Positions 23,601-30,428 of a stretch of DNA of 64,000 nt are shown here, piece after piece. The notes under the pieces are model-generated. The model worked only from the letters and a program-made list of their open reading frames with translations, was not told the origin of the DNA and made no database searches. How positions within the stretch are numbered: the first letter of the stretch is position 1; each line of letters opens with the position of its first letter. Source of the DNA: a virus. The stretch spans positions 1 to 64,000 of the IMG/VR virus record IMGVR_UViG_3300024999_000030, one strand, 5' to 3'. Both the position numbers and the translations under genes were made by a program.

Positions 23601-25243
23601 ATATTTTCGATTCCATCGCTCATGCGGACACTGCATATACATCTACAGTAGCTGCCCCGGCCACCAACTGGAATCTCATCGTATCTCAATTCTTAGGTTT
23701 TACAGATACAAACAGTTCAGTGGTAGCCGGAACCCTTACCTTTCCCGCTTCTCATACTTTAGTCACAGGACAACCGCTTACAGTGTTTCAGGGTAACACT
23801 ACCACTGTTCGTGGAACGTTTACTGTAACTCTTGGAGGTACTGGTGCCTCATTCTCCGTAACTACAGTTACTGGATCTAACGCTTTTGCTAATAATGATG
23901 TGGTAGTTGTGGGTAGTCGCATTCCCATCTACTATATTTCCTCAGTGGCGGGATCCACATACACTTGGAGGAAGTTAGCCACCACGGAGTTCTTAGGTGT
24001 CTCGGGTGGTGCGGCTTACACTACAGCAAACATAGCTTCCGGCGCAGCACAATATAATGACCCCTCTGTTGGTGGATGGCTCGGAATAACTGCCAATAGG
24101 TACTATCCAGTCTATCTCGCGGCGACCAATAGCACTTCTGAACCAGTCATTGCCATTATGGGCCAGTCATCCTCCACAAGCTCTATTCTAACTACTGTGT
24201 TGACAGAGAACGCATGGAATTATTCGAGTTTAGTGGGCTTGGCTGGTCTTAGTATTCAAGAGGTCGTGCCTTTTTACAGATTGACCTTTTACTATAACAC
24301 CACCGGACTTTTTTCAAACACTCGCATTAAATTAGTGGACGCTATGTTCATCAATATCCGCGTTTCCACTGTTAGCGGTTCAATAGTCGCTCCTGCCTCG
24401 ATCTCTAACCACGCATTACTTACCAACTTAGAATACCCCACATCGGAACACACCTACTTCTTGGGGCAAGATGCGACGTGGACGGCGCCCGTTGTGGGAC
24501 AGATTCCATACGCCTATGATGTGACCGCTCCCACTAAGCCTTTATTCTTAGGTAGTTCTGATTTCATGTGGGCCACAGAGTTGTCGATTACTAAGAACAA
24601 TATCACCACTACATCCACTGACGCCCTCCGATTGAAGAACACTACAGTATCTTTAGTAGGAACTCAAGTACAGCAATCTCCCAATTTAATGTTTGAAAAT
24701 CATGTTTGGGATTTGGATGGGGCAGTAGATGATAAGTGGGAGTGGTTTGTCTACACTAAGGGAACCGCAACTAATATCACAACTAATACAATGTACTTCG
24801 ATGTTAGTAAGAATGATGCAGCAGCTACCACTCCCGCATCTCTCACCTCTGATGGTGCTCTCTATATTAGTAAAGTCATCGGCCCAGTATTTGAGAAAAC
24901 CTTTGGATTTGATGGCGTTCTAGTCACATTCACAGGGGCCCGCAGATGGTATCCGTCAACGGCAATTACAGTAATATCATGCACTGCCTCTGTCAACACA
25001 GCTCCTACTGGTGCCACTGTTTTAGTGGATGTTGATAAAAATATCAATGATGGAGGCGCCACTATATTTACCACTCAAGCTAATAGACCAGAGATAGCGA
25101 TAAGTGGATACGTATCCGCAGCAGAAGTACCAGATATAACATCATTCTTATCTTCAGATTATATGACAGTGGACGTGGATCAGATAGGCTCTACAATAGC
25201 AGGATCTGATATCACCGTCACTATTAGATACACTTATGCGTAA
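17663..25243 (+). CDS. Giant tail fibre protein (2526 residues)
   Basis: GTG start after ATAGGAG. The N-terminus has PPPPLSIEHGGTGASTQPGA and NGDILFTDGSNVSW, typical of phage fibres. Repeats in the body include YIQYNNSGVFGAEAEF and YVQYNASGVLTGDSGL, and two copies of an unit with AYLFDxxxxL and TVEKFS. The C-terminal part has several Ala/Thr/Ser-rich beta domains. Base use is uneven: about 18.4-20.5 kb and 23.0-25.0 kb are richer in GC than the rest, which suggests mosaic assembly from different sources. It is expected to form a long fibre that binds the host surface. Followed by two further fibre or spike genes. Confidence 0.85.
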   Translation: MSRFLNRVAWPPPPLSIEHGGTGASTQPGAANNILPPQAGHNGDILFTDGSNVSWISPGSGGIVTSVINSDSSLTIYPTIGDVTASINLAHSNVWSASQSIVLADSSAATDFLINPAIKTSGSLFKLQVNDVNKFVVDYEGKITSATWNGTTIETLYGGTGLTSYSKGDLIYASAINTLSQLTSAGHLEGQVLKLINSGGSLLPEWSTHKASVGVVSTPSPKYTENSDGTITVDCSAAPVSVALRSTSDFSTPIVSYSLTGSYGPFTIVPTARNYIYIAYNGGSPAILHTTDVSLINESDSTPYITVGRIDKSGTANITDGGAGTILVTVTPALTQHGLVSTWDEVTIAGAVDLTYNGTFTVTRIDAYSFKITPPSGYTADDTCTWSSIELDVLDWDEPGSGLQNKLHRRFVKTQRFARESGLELSEDTGRVVVVPTGVAWYGGKAITMAATRSDTTTSRTYQWHHVGGVWTKTITTQYNNSQFDDGTDTQSLSPGRFVANWIYRDVSDTDRCLHIILGHGTGTGHTVLETIGEVAPTSAELPPEMSVTAMLLGRIIARQGSETAEQIDSVFDLIAYPSEHIVKTALDTVTGYGVVSGMSLASDNESWTDLEIDAADNTKIKSTGSTPRAFAAGDIGKIITVTAGVGFTTGAYTITAGPDLNGFMTLSGAVGIVGSVNGSATIAAFKINSGAYYTPSTGERYYTTETKIALPNILTHLVTYVALDVDETVIQHTSPFTDAERRSQLFLGVVVHSNHISVNAVNNLPDVGLAALSQYNDLLDALKGFNDSGNDFEANGANLQINKTAGTLFKRGVNFANDTTTPHVITTGALTAPANLRFRTQTGVETADLNYIDSGFYDLAGVRTAVSPAGRFQIMRIALFPSNLVRIQYGQQLYVKMSDAFAGLATEPFVVEQNINENGLFRAILVVQGNATALNDSTQAQFIMLNRFGDVPQAAGVTGGVDLQRAYENSLPNPEILTNLINGALNIRRGTAADTDSVWTVQNNAGDSVAIFDANGLLTLGADLATNVPGSIKMWGAGANSWFTSFITGTQTANVTYTLPTAMPTLTGQALVSTDAGVMSWATVTTPPAGLDTYIQYNNSGVFGAEAEFTYNYSTNLLAVGETSISSNVITMLTSDPKIFLRHGQGNLSVYFSGLGLNDLTANGPYIGAEGRLNTYDFIIAIDSVSGPVDTFQWTSPTNIQTFGVAITGAAQYLTDGVSITFASTTGHTLGEYWTIIVDNTDLFQLVNAAGTVAFNVQNDGRIGSSLLNASGLPRIPILAEQGFGFTCAGMIPGGGFPEYFLFATVGDGLDTTPVFRLMAPTSLSDGTLIDSTWWTPTGVHFANDIYYSPAGPWGVGGNTPKPYATQFWVTSQGYLTGAGGSDTYVQYNASGVLTGDSGLTYQAGTSDLYVAGSISIATSAVMTPNVADGALAVAYLFDSLTELTNAAGAKNLVVANGTVEKFSVNPRQTVLNTELVIHPPTSTTEIFAAPFYNIDSRDSSDVSRFKVDSDGNVTMSYDIAIGPTTLLLDAPPANGLIVDTDAWSPIIEFESKLGDQSAVMEFESKVGMQSSVTELETASTRTVVVGRDRVRYNYDYSNKIYTTDSTDAKIYATNGTIAKVQSQSAPSNSLHFLIDNTYDTLIDGTGYWWAGGYRDIGGGLGNPGFVVDTTAITWWAGTIYNYMDSSGVWTTNDAETTYAWLDPAQGLNLYSDTMTLLMGATTPYLKFNPGVASSGTSIAYLFDTVNNLNTPGDRLVSIQNQTVEKFSISDTDVTSLVLFTAPDVFVGDLNRSDVTYFSDLKMATGVPFSERQKFKIAVTYSGGNVTATISFVGAYTDFSYYISGKKFTVTSTELAAYTATTASAEGVWFFYINNTTVDVAAPVMILSLTPWVIYDPDVLLWDFYFNASDNSITWVGEERHTAGRDIFNHARNHAQGAQYKNGLLINHYNNLTTLSANTDDNFGRALVGVSNGSFYDEDIFDSIAHADTAYTSTVAAPATNWNLIVSQFLGFTDTNSSVVAGTLTFPASHTLVTGQPLTVFQGNTTTVRGTFTVTLGGTGASFSVTTVTGSNAFANNDVVVVGSRIPIYYISSVAGSTYTWRKLATTEFLGVSGGAAYTTANIASGAAQYNDPSVGGWLGITANRYYPVYLAATNSTSEPVIAIMGQSSSTSSILTTVLTENAWNYSSLVGLAGLSIQEVVPFYRLTFYYNTTGLFSNTRIKLVDAMFINIRVSTVSGSIVAPASISNHALLTNLEYPTSEHTYFLGQDATWTAPVVGQIPYAYDVTAPTKPLFLGSSDFMWATELSITKNNITTTSTDALRLKNTTVSLVGTQVQQSPNLMFENHVWDLDGAVDDKWEWFVYTKGTATNITTNTMYFDVSKNDAAATTPASLTSDGALYISKVIGPVFEKTFGFDGVLVTFTGARRWYPSTAITVISCTASVNTAPTGATVLVDVDKNINDGGATIFTTQANRPEIAISGYVSAAEVPDITSFLSSDYMTVDVDQIGSTIAGSDITVTIRYTYA

Positions 25244-25253
25244 GGAGTAATTG

Positions 25254-25454
25254 ATGTCAGAAATAATAATAGGCACATCATATTTGGAACCCACTCAATG
25301 GTGTGTTGATGTTTTTATAGATGGGGCGAAGACTCAGCTCACTTGGAGTTTAATGCCCAGAGAATGCCCAACACAGGAAGAGATAAATATAGCAGTTGCT
25401 CATCTTTTAGAAATATTAAATACCCCAATTATTATACCTGAGGATGTGACATAA
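25254..25454 (+). CDS. Small hypothetical tail-region protein
   Basis: 66 residues; ATG 25254 with AAGGAG 7 nt upstream. Contains TQWCVDVFIDGAKTQLTW and an acidic C-terminus. Lies between two fibre/spike genes and abuts the next start, so a fibre assembly chaperone or connector is possible. Family not recognised. Confidence 0.6.
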   Translation: MSEIIIGTSYLEPTQWCVDVFIDGAKTQLTWSLMPRECPTQEEINIAVAHLLEILNTPIIIPEDVT

Positions 25455-27314
25455 ATGGCAGCAAGAACTAGTGCAAACAATGGTAAATGGAGTGACCCAG
25501 CATCTTGGAATGGTGGCGCAACTATCCCAGCAAACGGCGACACGACTACCATCACACATGCTATAGAATTCAATGTTGACCAAAATGCCATGGCAACGGG
25601 AGTTACGATAACAATTAACTCTCCCGGCGCTCTAACTGCGTCTGAAATATATGGGACCTACGCCTCTTGTAACGATGGTACAGATACTATTACTGTGAAC
25701 GAAACTCATTTGTTTCAAACAGACCAAAGAGTTGTTTACAGAAAGAATACTTCAGCTGCAGTCATTACAAATTTAGTAGATGGAACGACATATTATATAA
25801 GGACTCCTTCTGGAGCTACATTCCAGTTAGCTGCGTCTGCTGGAGGAGCAGCTATAGATATCACAGGCACTGCTGGCGACCATACCTTTGAGCCTATCTA
25901 TAATTTTAAGTGTGGTGCAGCGCACATTACCGTAGCTTCTGGAGGAACTTTCTCGGCTGGCAGTTCTGGTACGCCTTATGATAGTCATTGCCAATTTGTT
26001 GTTAATCTTAATGGTGCCCGATATTTTACGGGTGCCGGATCTTTGAATCTCTATGCTACCCATCCAACTACTCTTAGTACCACCCTTACCACAGCAGCTT
26101 TAACCACAGATACACATCTCCACGTAAACACTATCGATTTGGATAAATGGATACCTGGAACATTAATTGTAGCAGGCTCGAAAAACTCTCCAACTCAAGC
26201 AACATTGGGTAGCGGTTCCACAACCACTCAACTAGAATTATCTGGAGCGATAGGAGTAGCTAAACCTATAGGTAGTATAGTGGTAATAGCGACCAGAAAC
26301 GTACGAATTACGGGATCGACGGGATATGCGGTTACGAATTTTACAGGACTAATTAACTTCAGTGCTGAAGTGTCTGGATGCACCAATTTTATGAATACAG
26401 CTACAAACGCTGTGATTTCTGGAGGAGCTGTCGTAGGGGTAGCCCAGATTGGAAACTCATGCTATGGCGTTCAGGTAACTGGTGGGGCAATATGTGCTAC
26501 ACAATACTGTTTCATATATTGCTATGGGGCTACAATAACTGGTGGCATCATATTTTCCAGTCCTTACGTGTTTTTTGCGGGCACTGCGGTGAGGCTACTT
26601 GGTGGTACTTATTTCGGTAATAACATTACCACAATTAACTCTGCTGATGTATGTGCTCAAAACATTACTATTGATAATAGTACCTACAGTTTTGCTAACT
26701 CCACAGGGGTACTGGATTCTGTGGTTTTTGCTAACACTTCTAATTATAATTTATTTAAGTGTCCTTTTTTCACTATGCAGAACACTTTTATGGATGCAGC
26801 AAATGAGGTTACCGGCTACTCTGAGACAAACAGTGGTTCCGTTCCTATAAATAATTATGCATCGAGCAGAGATCACGATCAAGTTGCTGGAGCGTACAAA
26901 GCCTGGAGTCGTGGAGGGATTATTGTTAAACAGGCAGTAACATACCCGACAGGATACTCGTTTGCATATCAGTTAACTTGTGAAACAGCATCATACTGGG
27001 GATACTATCAAGAAAAAGCCACTGTGGCACCGGGACAAACATTGAAATATCTGGTTTATAGATATCAGACTGCCGACACCTCCAGCAAGACTGAGATAGT
27101 GGCTCTAGGTAATGATCCTCTAATAGGTTCAGGTACGGCTTTAGCTACTACTACATTCACGACGGGGACAGCCGCTTGGGAAGCCAAACAAATAGAGTGG
27201 AAAAACACAGATACGATACCTAGAGAAGTAATGCTTAGGGTATCTGGTAAACATGCTTCTGGCGTATTAACATTTTTGCCCGTGCTAATCCAGGGCAGAG
27301 AAAGCTGGGGCTAA
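25455..27314 (+). CDS. Tail spike-like beta-helix protein
   Basis: 619 residues starting directly after the previous stop. The N-terminus (NGKWSDPASWNGGATIPANG) resembles the G8-type domain of secreted beta-helical proteins. Residues ~290-440 are a run of short strands with repeating GGAVVGVAQIGN, GGAICATQYCF and GGIIFSSPYVF turns, as in right-handed beta-helices. The C-terminal ~130 residues form a jelly-roll-like end domain. Spikes of this type bind or degrade surface glycans; no catalytic residues could be assigned. Confidence 0.75.
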   Translation: MAARTSANNGKWSDPASWNGGATIPANGDTTTITHAIEFNVDQNAMATGVTITINSPGALTASEIYGTYASCNDGTDTITVNETHLFQTDQRVVYRKNTSAAVITNLVDGTTYYIRTPSGATFQLAASAGGAAIDITGTAGDHTFEPIYNFKCGAAHITVASGGTFSAGSSGTPYDSHCQFVVNLNGARYFTGAGSLNLYATHPTTLSTTLTTAALTTDTHLHVNTIDLDKWIPGTLIVAGSKNSPTQATLGSGSTTTQLELSGAIGVAKPIGSIVVIATRNVRITGSTGYAVTNFTGLINFSAEVSGCTNFMNTATNAVISGGAVVGVAQIGNSCYGVQVTGGAICATQYCFIYCYGATITGGIIFSSPYVFFAGTAVRLLGGTYFGNNITTINSADVCAQNITIDNSTYSFANSTGVLDSVVFANTSNYNLFKCPFFTMQNTFMDAANEVTGYSETNSGSVPINNYASSRDHDQVAGAYKAWSRGGIIVKQAVTYPTGYSFAYQLTCETASYWGYYQEKATVAPGQTLKYLVYRYQTADTSSKTEIVALGNDPLIGSGTALATTTFTTGTAAWEAKQIEWKNTDTIPREVMLRVSGKHASGVLTFLPVLIQGRESWG

Positions 27315-27315
27315 T

Positions 27316-28041
27316 TTGAACAGAGAGCAATTAGAGTCTCTCCATAAATATCGCTTAGATATCCCAGAAGGGCAATCAGGTAGTTGGATTATTGAACGAT
27401 ATTCTTATATCGATACAGATGTGCTGGATCCTAAGAGAAATTATCCTTATGATCCTACTTATGTTCCCTTTGTGGATGTTACTTATACTCGTTTAAGAGT
27501 GCACCCACCCTTACAATTGTCCCCTCCTGAACAACTTATTAAGCCTTTTCCATCTAAATGTAAACAACAGTCTCAATTTGTAGCCGAACACTCACACGCA
27601 CATTCTATAACAATACATCCAGTATCTGTAGTCATGTCGGACGAACCTTATGAAGTAGCCGCTGCATTACCCTTTGTAGATAAAGCATATGGTAGTGTAC
27701 TTATGTTGGGATTAGGATTAGGTGTTGTATTAAATATGTTAGAAAATAAAACTGAAGTGATTAAAATTACAGTGGTTGAAAATAGTCCTGATGTTATTAA
27801 ACTTGTGGGTGGGTATTGGAAGAGTCGTTTAGGGAATAAATTACAGATTATAGAATATGACGCATGCACTTGGGAACCTACTGAAAAATTTGATTGTATT
27901 TTTCATGATATGATTTCTTCATCGGATTGGGATGCTTTATCTGCACGTTACCCAGCTAGTGTTAATGAATCTTTTTGGGCTGATGGTTGGAATAGAGTTT
28001 TTAAAAACACTGAAGGAAAATATGTTTTAAAAAATATATAA
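27316..28041 (+). CDS. SAM-dependent methyltransferase-like protein in the fibre operon
   Basis: 241 residues with TTG start 1 nt after the previous stop codon. After a ~100-residue N-terminal part, YGSVLMLGLGLGVVLNML is a Rossmann Gly-rich motif, followed by ITVVENSPDVIKLV with acidic E and by LQIIEYDACTWEP, the order of SAM methyltransferase motifs I-III. A C-terminal WADGWNRVF helix follows. Target unknown; its place in the fibre operon could mean modification of a tail protein or of a host surface component. Confidence 0.65.
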   Translation: MNREQLESLHKYRLDIPEGQSGSWIIERYSYIDTDVLDPKRNYPYDPTYVPFVDVTYTRLRVHPPLQLSPPEQLIKPFPSKCKQQSQFVAEHSHAHSITIHPVSVVMSDEPYEVAAALPFVDKAYGSVLMLGLGLGVVLNMLENKTEVIKITVVENSPDVIKLVGGYWKSRLGNKLQIIEYDACTWEPTEKFDCIFHDMISSSDWDALSARYPASVNESFWADGWNRVFKNTEGKYVLKNI

Positions 28042-28060
28042 ATCTATTAATGATAATGGT

Positions 28061-28258
28061 TTGTATTATGGTGGGTCTATACCAATAGATAATTTAATTA
28101 TTGGACCATGTGATGCTACCGTGGGGGCTATTGGTATTTGGCAAACTGATGATGCTAATAATAATCCAAATCCAAATACAGATGAAATAATTACATTTAT
28201 GAAAGAGGTGGGCGCTCGTCGCGGATATACCCCCATTATTCCACCTTTCACACTTTAA
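28061..28258 (+). CDS. Small hypothetical fibre-operon protein (start uncertain)
   Basis: Coding-looking frame (PCDATVGAIGIWQTDDANNN, then GARRGYTPIIPPFTL) whose first possible start here is a TTG at 28061 without a clear ribosome site. The frame is open back to 28031, just ahead of the stop of the preceding gene at 28039-28041, so a +1 frameshift fusion is conceivable. Function unknown. Confidence 0.45.
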   Translation: MYYGGSIPIDNLIIGPCDATVGAIGIWQTDDANNNPNPNTDEIITFMKEVGARRGYTPIIPPFTL

Positions 28259-28273
28259 GGAATGGAGGATAAA

Positions 28274-28441
28274 ATGATTTGGTCTTTAGCTAGTTTTATA
28301 TTAGGTGTTTTAGTAACTATTATAGCTTTATCTATAATTGCACCAGGCACTTCCGCTCATTTTTTAGTTCGGGTGGGTGAGAGGAAAGCACAACTTTGGA
28401 GATGGATTAAAGCTAAGGTTTCTGGGTTGTTTCATAAGTAA
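28274..28441 (+). CDS. Small membrane protein (55 residues)
   Basis: ATG after TGGAGG. One long hydrophobic helix (residues ~3-24) and a basic, Trp-containing C-terminal helix. It closes the fibre operon. A holin-like role would fit the size and charge pattern but is a guess. Confidence 0.6.
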   Translation: MIWSLASFILGVLVTIIALSIIAPGTSAHFLVRVGERKAQLWRWIKAKVSGLFHK

Positions 28442-28442
28442 C

Positions 28443-28471
28443 TTGACTTTTTTAAATTATTGTGTTATATT
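28443..28471 (+). promoter_or_regulatory. Promoter of the Y RNA / Ro60 unit, TTGACT-17-TATATT
   Basis: -35 at 28443-28448 just after the stop of the membrane-protein gene, -10 at 28466-28471, 17-bp spacer. Predicted start ~28478, right at the first Y RNA. Confidence 0.88.
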
Positions 28472-28479
28472 TACAGTGA

Positions 28480-28553
28480 ATGAGAGATTGTGACAGAAAC
28501 GGTTACTTCCCTTTGAATGGATCTAATGTACCGTTTCGAATGCTTCTTCTCTT
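28480..28553 (+). ncRNA. Y RNA 1
   Basis: Lower stem GAGA/TCTC (28484-28487 with 28548-28551), an internal loop with 5' TTGTG and 3' CTTCT sides, and an upper stem GAAACGGT/ACCGTTTC (28496-28503 with 28530-28537) that continues past one bulge. The arrangement GATTGTG, 3 nt, upper stem, CGGTTACTTC is repeated in the next two RNAs. Paired helices flanking a conserved internal loop are the build of Ro-binding Y RNA stems. The Ro60 gene follows. Confidence 0.75.
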
Positions 28554-28571
28554 GTTCCACAATTAAAATGC

Positions 28572-28722
28572 TCCGGCGATTGTGCTAGAGTTCGGTTACT
28601 TCTCCTATTAAGAGAGCGGTCGTGGGTTCGAGTCCCACGGGGTCCATCAAAAACAACACGGGCCCCTAGCTCAGTTGGTAGAGCGCTAAAAAATACCGTA
28701 CTCGACTGTTTCTTCGCTGGGC
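28572..28722 (+). ncRNA. Y RNA 2 with circularly permuted tRNA-like module (YrlA-type)
   Basis: The Ro-type stem is the same as in Y RNAs 1 and 3: GGCGA/TCGCT lower stem, GATTGTG, then GAG-TTCGGT with ACCG-TACTC. Inside the apical region comes a tRNA in permuted order. First the T arm GTGGG-TTCGAGT-CCCAC (28622-28638), then acceptor strand GGGGTCC (28639-28645) with ATCA, then a ~10-nt linker, then acceptor strand GGGCCCC (28660-28666), TA and the D arm GCTC/GAGC (28669-28684). The Y stem thus replaces the anticodon arm and the acceptor is closed by a loop, as in bacterial YrlA RNAs. Confidence 0.85.
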
Positions 28723-28736
28723 TTAAAAATTAAGCT

Positions 28737-28813
28737 CGGCTCCGATTGTGCTTGAAAACGGTTACTTCTATCATAAGGAATAAACACCGTTTTCGTTAGT
28801 TTCTTCGGGGCCT
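28737..28813 (+). ncRNA. Y RNA 3
   Basis: Lower stem of 8 bp (GGCTCCGA with TCGGGGCC), GATTGTG internal loop, upper stem GAAAACGGT/ACCGTTTTC, conserved GTTACTTC after the upper 5' strand. The 3' internal strand is the same length as in Y RNAs 1 and 2. It ends about 22 nt before the Ro60 start codon. Confidence 0.75.
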
Positions 28814-28835
28814 ATTTTAATCTAAGGAGAGAAAG

Positions 28836-30221
28836 ATGAAAACTAATAAGAAAACTCATACTGTTGTTCATACCGCTGAAGGCGCCGTTGCAGCTAATAT
28901 TAACGCCAAGCAACAGCTCCGTAGGTCCGTTATGAGCTGCCTCCTTTGGGAGGATTCCTTCTATGAGGAAGGTGTGTCCATTGCTAAGCGTATTACCGAT
29001 TTAGTTAAAAAGGTTGATCCTGAAGATGTAGCTTCGCTCGCTATTGAAGCTCGTGAGGATTTCAAGCTTCGCCATGTTCCATTGCTCTTAGTTCGTGAGC
29101 TTGCTCGTGTGCATAAGGGAGATTCGCTTGTTTCTGATACTTTGGCACGAGTAATTCAGCGTCCAGATGAAATGGGTGAATTTGTAAGCCTTTATTGGAA
29201 AGAGGGAAGACAGCCTTTGTCTATGCAGGTTAGAAAGGGTATTGCTAAGGCCATGGGTAAGTTTAATGAATACTCCTTAGCTAAATATAATTCTTCTAAA
29301 TCTAATATTAAGCTTCGTGATATTCTCCGTTTGGTTCATCCTTCTCCAGTTGGTGATGAACAGACTCGTTTATGGAAGCGTATTTTAACCGATGAATTGG
29401 CTACTCCCGATACTTGGGAAGTTGCTTTGTCTGCTGGTAAGGATAAAAAGGAAACTTGGACTCGCCTTATTGATGAAAATAAGCTTGGTGGATTAGCTTT
29501 TTTACGTAATCTTCGTAACATGGAAACAGCTAAAGTAGATAAGGATATTGTACGTAGGGGCTTTGACCAAATTAATGTTTCTAGGGTTCTGCCTTTCCGT
29601 TTCCTTTCGGCTGCAAATGCTGCTCCTAAGTTTGAAGTTGAACTTGAGAAAGTAATGCTTAAGAGTTTTGAGGGTCGTGAAAAACTTCCTGGCAAGACAT
29701 TGTTTATTGTAGACGTGTCTGGAAGTATGGGCGGTTCGTTATCTCATAAGAGTGAAATGAATCGTCATGATGCAGCGGCAGCTCTTGCCATCGTTGCTCG
29801 TGAGATGTGTGAAGACCCAGTTATTTATGCTACAGCAGGAAACGATATGACTCGCATTCACAAAACTTCTATCGTTCCAGCTCGTCATGGGTTTGCCCTT
29901 AAGGATGCTATTCGTACTCAAGCTAACCAACTTGGTGGTGGAGGCATCTTTCTTAAGCAAGTTATGGACTATGTAAAGAACGCAGAGGGTGAGGCCGATA
30001 GAATTATCGTCATCACTGACGAGCAGGATTGCGACATCAAGCATAAGCCATCTACGGCTCAGCCATTCGGTAGGTATAATTATATGCTTAACGTTTCAGT
30101 AGAGAAGAACGGTATCGGCTACGGGCAGTGGACTCACATCGACGGTTTCTCTGAGGCTGTATTAGATTTCATTCTTCTTAGTGAGAAGGAAAACGAGCAG
30201 GAGATATGTCAGACTAACTAA
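28836..30221 (+). CDS. rsr: Ro60 / Rsr-like TROVE-domain RNA-binding protein
   Basis: 461 residues after TAAGGAGAG. The N-terminal ~280 residues are a helical HEAT-repeat ring of the TROVE type (HVPLLLVRELARV, FVSLYWKEGRQPLSMQVRKGI, LRDILRLVHPSP). A von Willebrand A domain follows with a complete MIDAS start, FIVDVSGSMGGS (Asp near 293), and VITDEQDCD later. Ro60 proteins bind misfolded RNAs in the central channel and Y RNAs on the outer face; bacterial Rsr works with exoribonucleases. Three Y RNAs directly upstream make a cis-encoded ribonucleoprotein. A terminator follows. Confidence 0.95.
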   Translation: MKTNKKTHTVVHTAEGAVAANINAKQQLRRSVMSCLLWEDSFYEEGVSIAKRITDLVKKVDPEDVASLAIEAREDFKLRHVPLLLVRELARVHKGDSLVSDTLARVIQRPDEMGEFVSLYWKEGRQPLSMQVRKGIAKAMGKFNEYSLAKYNSSKSNIKLRDILRLVHPSPVGDEQTRLWKRILTDELATPDTWEVALSAGKDKKETWTRLIDENKLGGLAFLRNLRNMETAKVDKDIVRRGFDQINVSRVLPFRFLSAANAAPKFEVELEKVMLKSFEGREKLPGKTLFIVDVSGSMGGSLSHKSEMNRHDAAAALAIVAREMCEDPVIYATAGNDMTRIHKTSIVPARHGFALKDAIRTQANQLGGGGIFLKQVMDYVKNAEGEADRIIVITDEQDCDIKHKPSTAQPFGRYNYMLNVSVEKNGIGYGQWTHIDGFSEAVLDFILLSEKENEQEICQTN

Positions 30222-30244
30222 GACTGTCACTTGCTCGGTATTTA

Positions 30245-30277
30245 AGGCCCCGGGTAAGTTTTCCCGGGGCTTTTTTA
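30245..30277 (+). terminator. Intrinsic terminator after Ro60
   Basis: GCCCCGGG-TAAGTTTT-CCCGGGGC followed by TTTTTT, ending a few bases before tRNA-Ile. Confidence 0.9.
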
Positions 30278-30280
30278 CTT

Positions 30281-30374
30281 GCGGGAGTCGTCCAGCGGCC
30301 AGGACAGCGGTCTTATAAGCCGCCTCGCTCCAGATTAGAGCAAAACGGGGGTTCGAGTCCCTCCTCCCGCACCA
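30281..30374 (+). tRNA. tRNA-Ile(TAT) with long variable arm
   Basis: Acceptor GCGGGAG/CTCCCGC, CCA. Anticodon loop CTTATAA closed by a T-G pair gives TAT for AUA codons. Variable arm GCTC-CAGATTA-GAGC is class II, unusual for Ile. T loop TTCGAGT. Not part of an attenuated operon. Confidence 0.82.
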
Positions 30375-30378
30375 AATA

Positions 30379-30424
30379 CGGCCCTCCGATTCTATATCAA
30401 TACTCAACCATAGAATCGGAGGGC
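30379..30424 (+). promoter_or_regulatory. Hairpin covering the ribosome site of the 30429 gene
   Basis: A perfect 15-bp stem, GGCCCTCCGATTCTA with TAGAATCGGAGGGCC, around a 16-nt loop. The 3' strand contains GGAGGG, the only ribosome site of the gene starting 5 nt later. No T run follows, so it is not a terminator. Translation of read-through transcripts should be blocked unless the stem is opened or transcription starts inside it. Confidence 0.75.
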
Positions 30425-30428
30425 CATT

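Noticed and set aside
28572-28722. Two broken tRNA genes in the Ro60 leader
   Set aside because: The 3' half precedes the 5' half, their acceptor strands pair with each other, and both lie inside a Y-type stem; a permuted YrlA module explains all of it.
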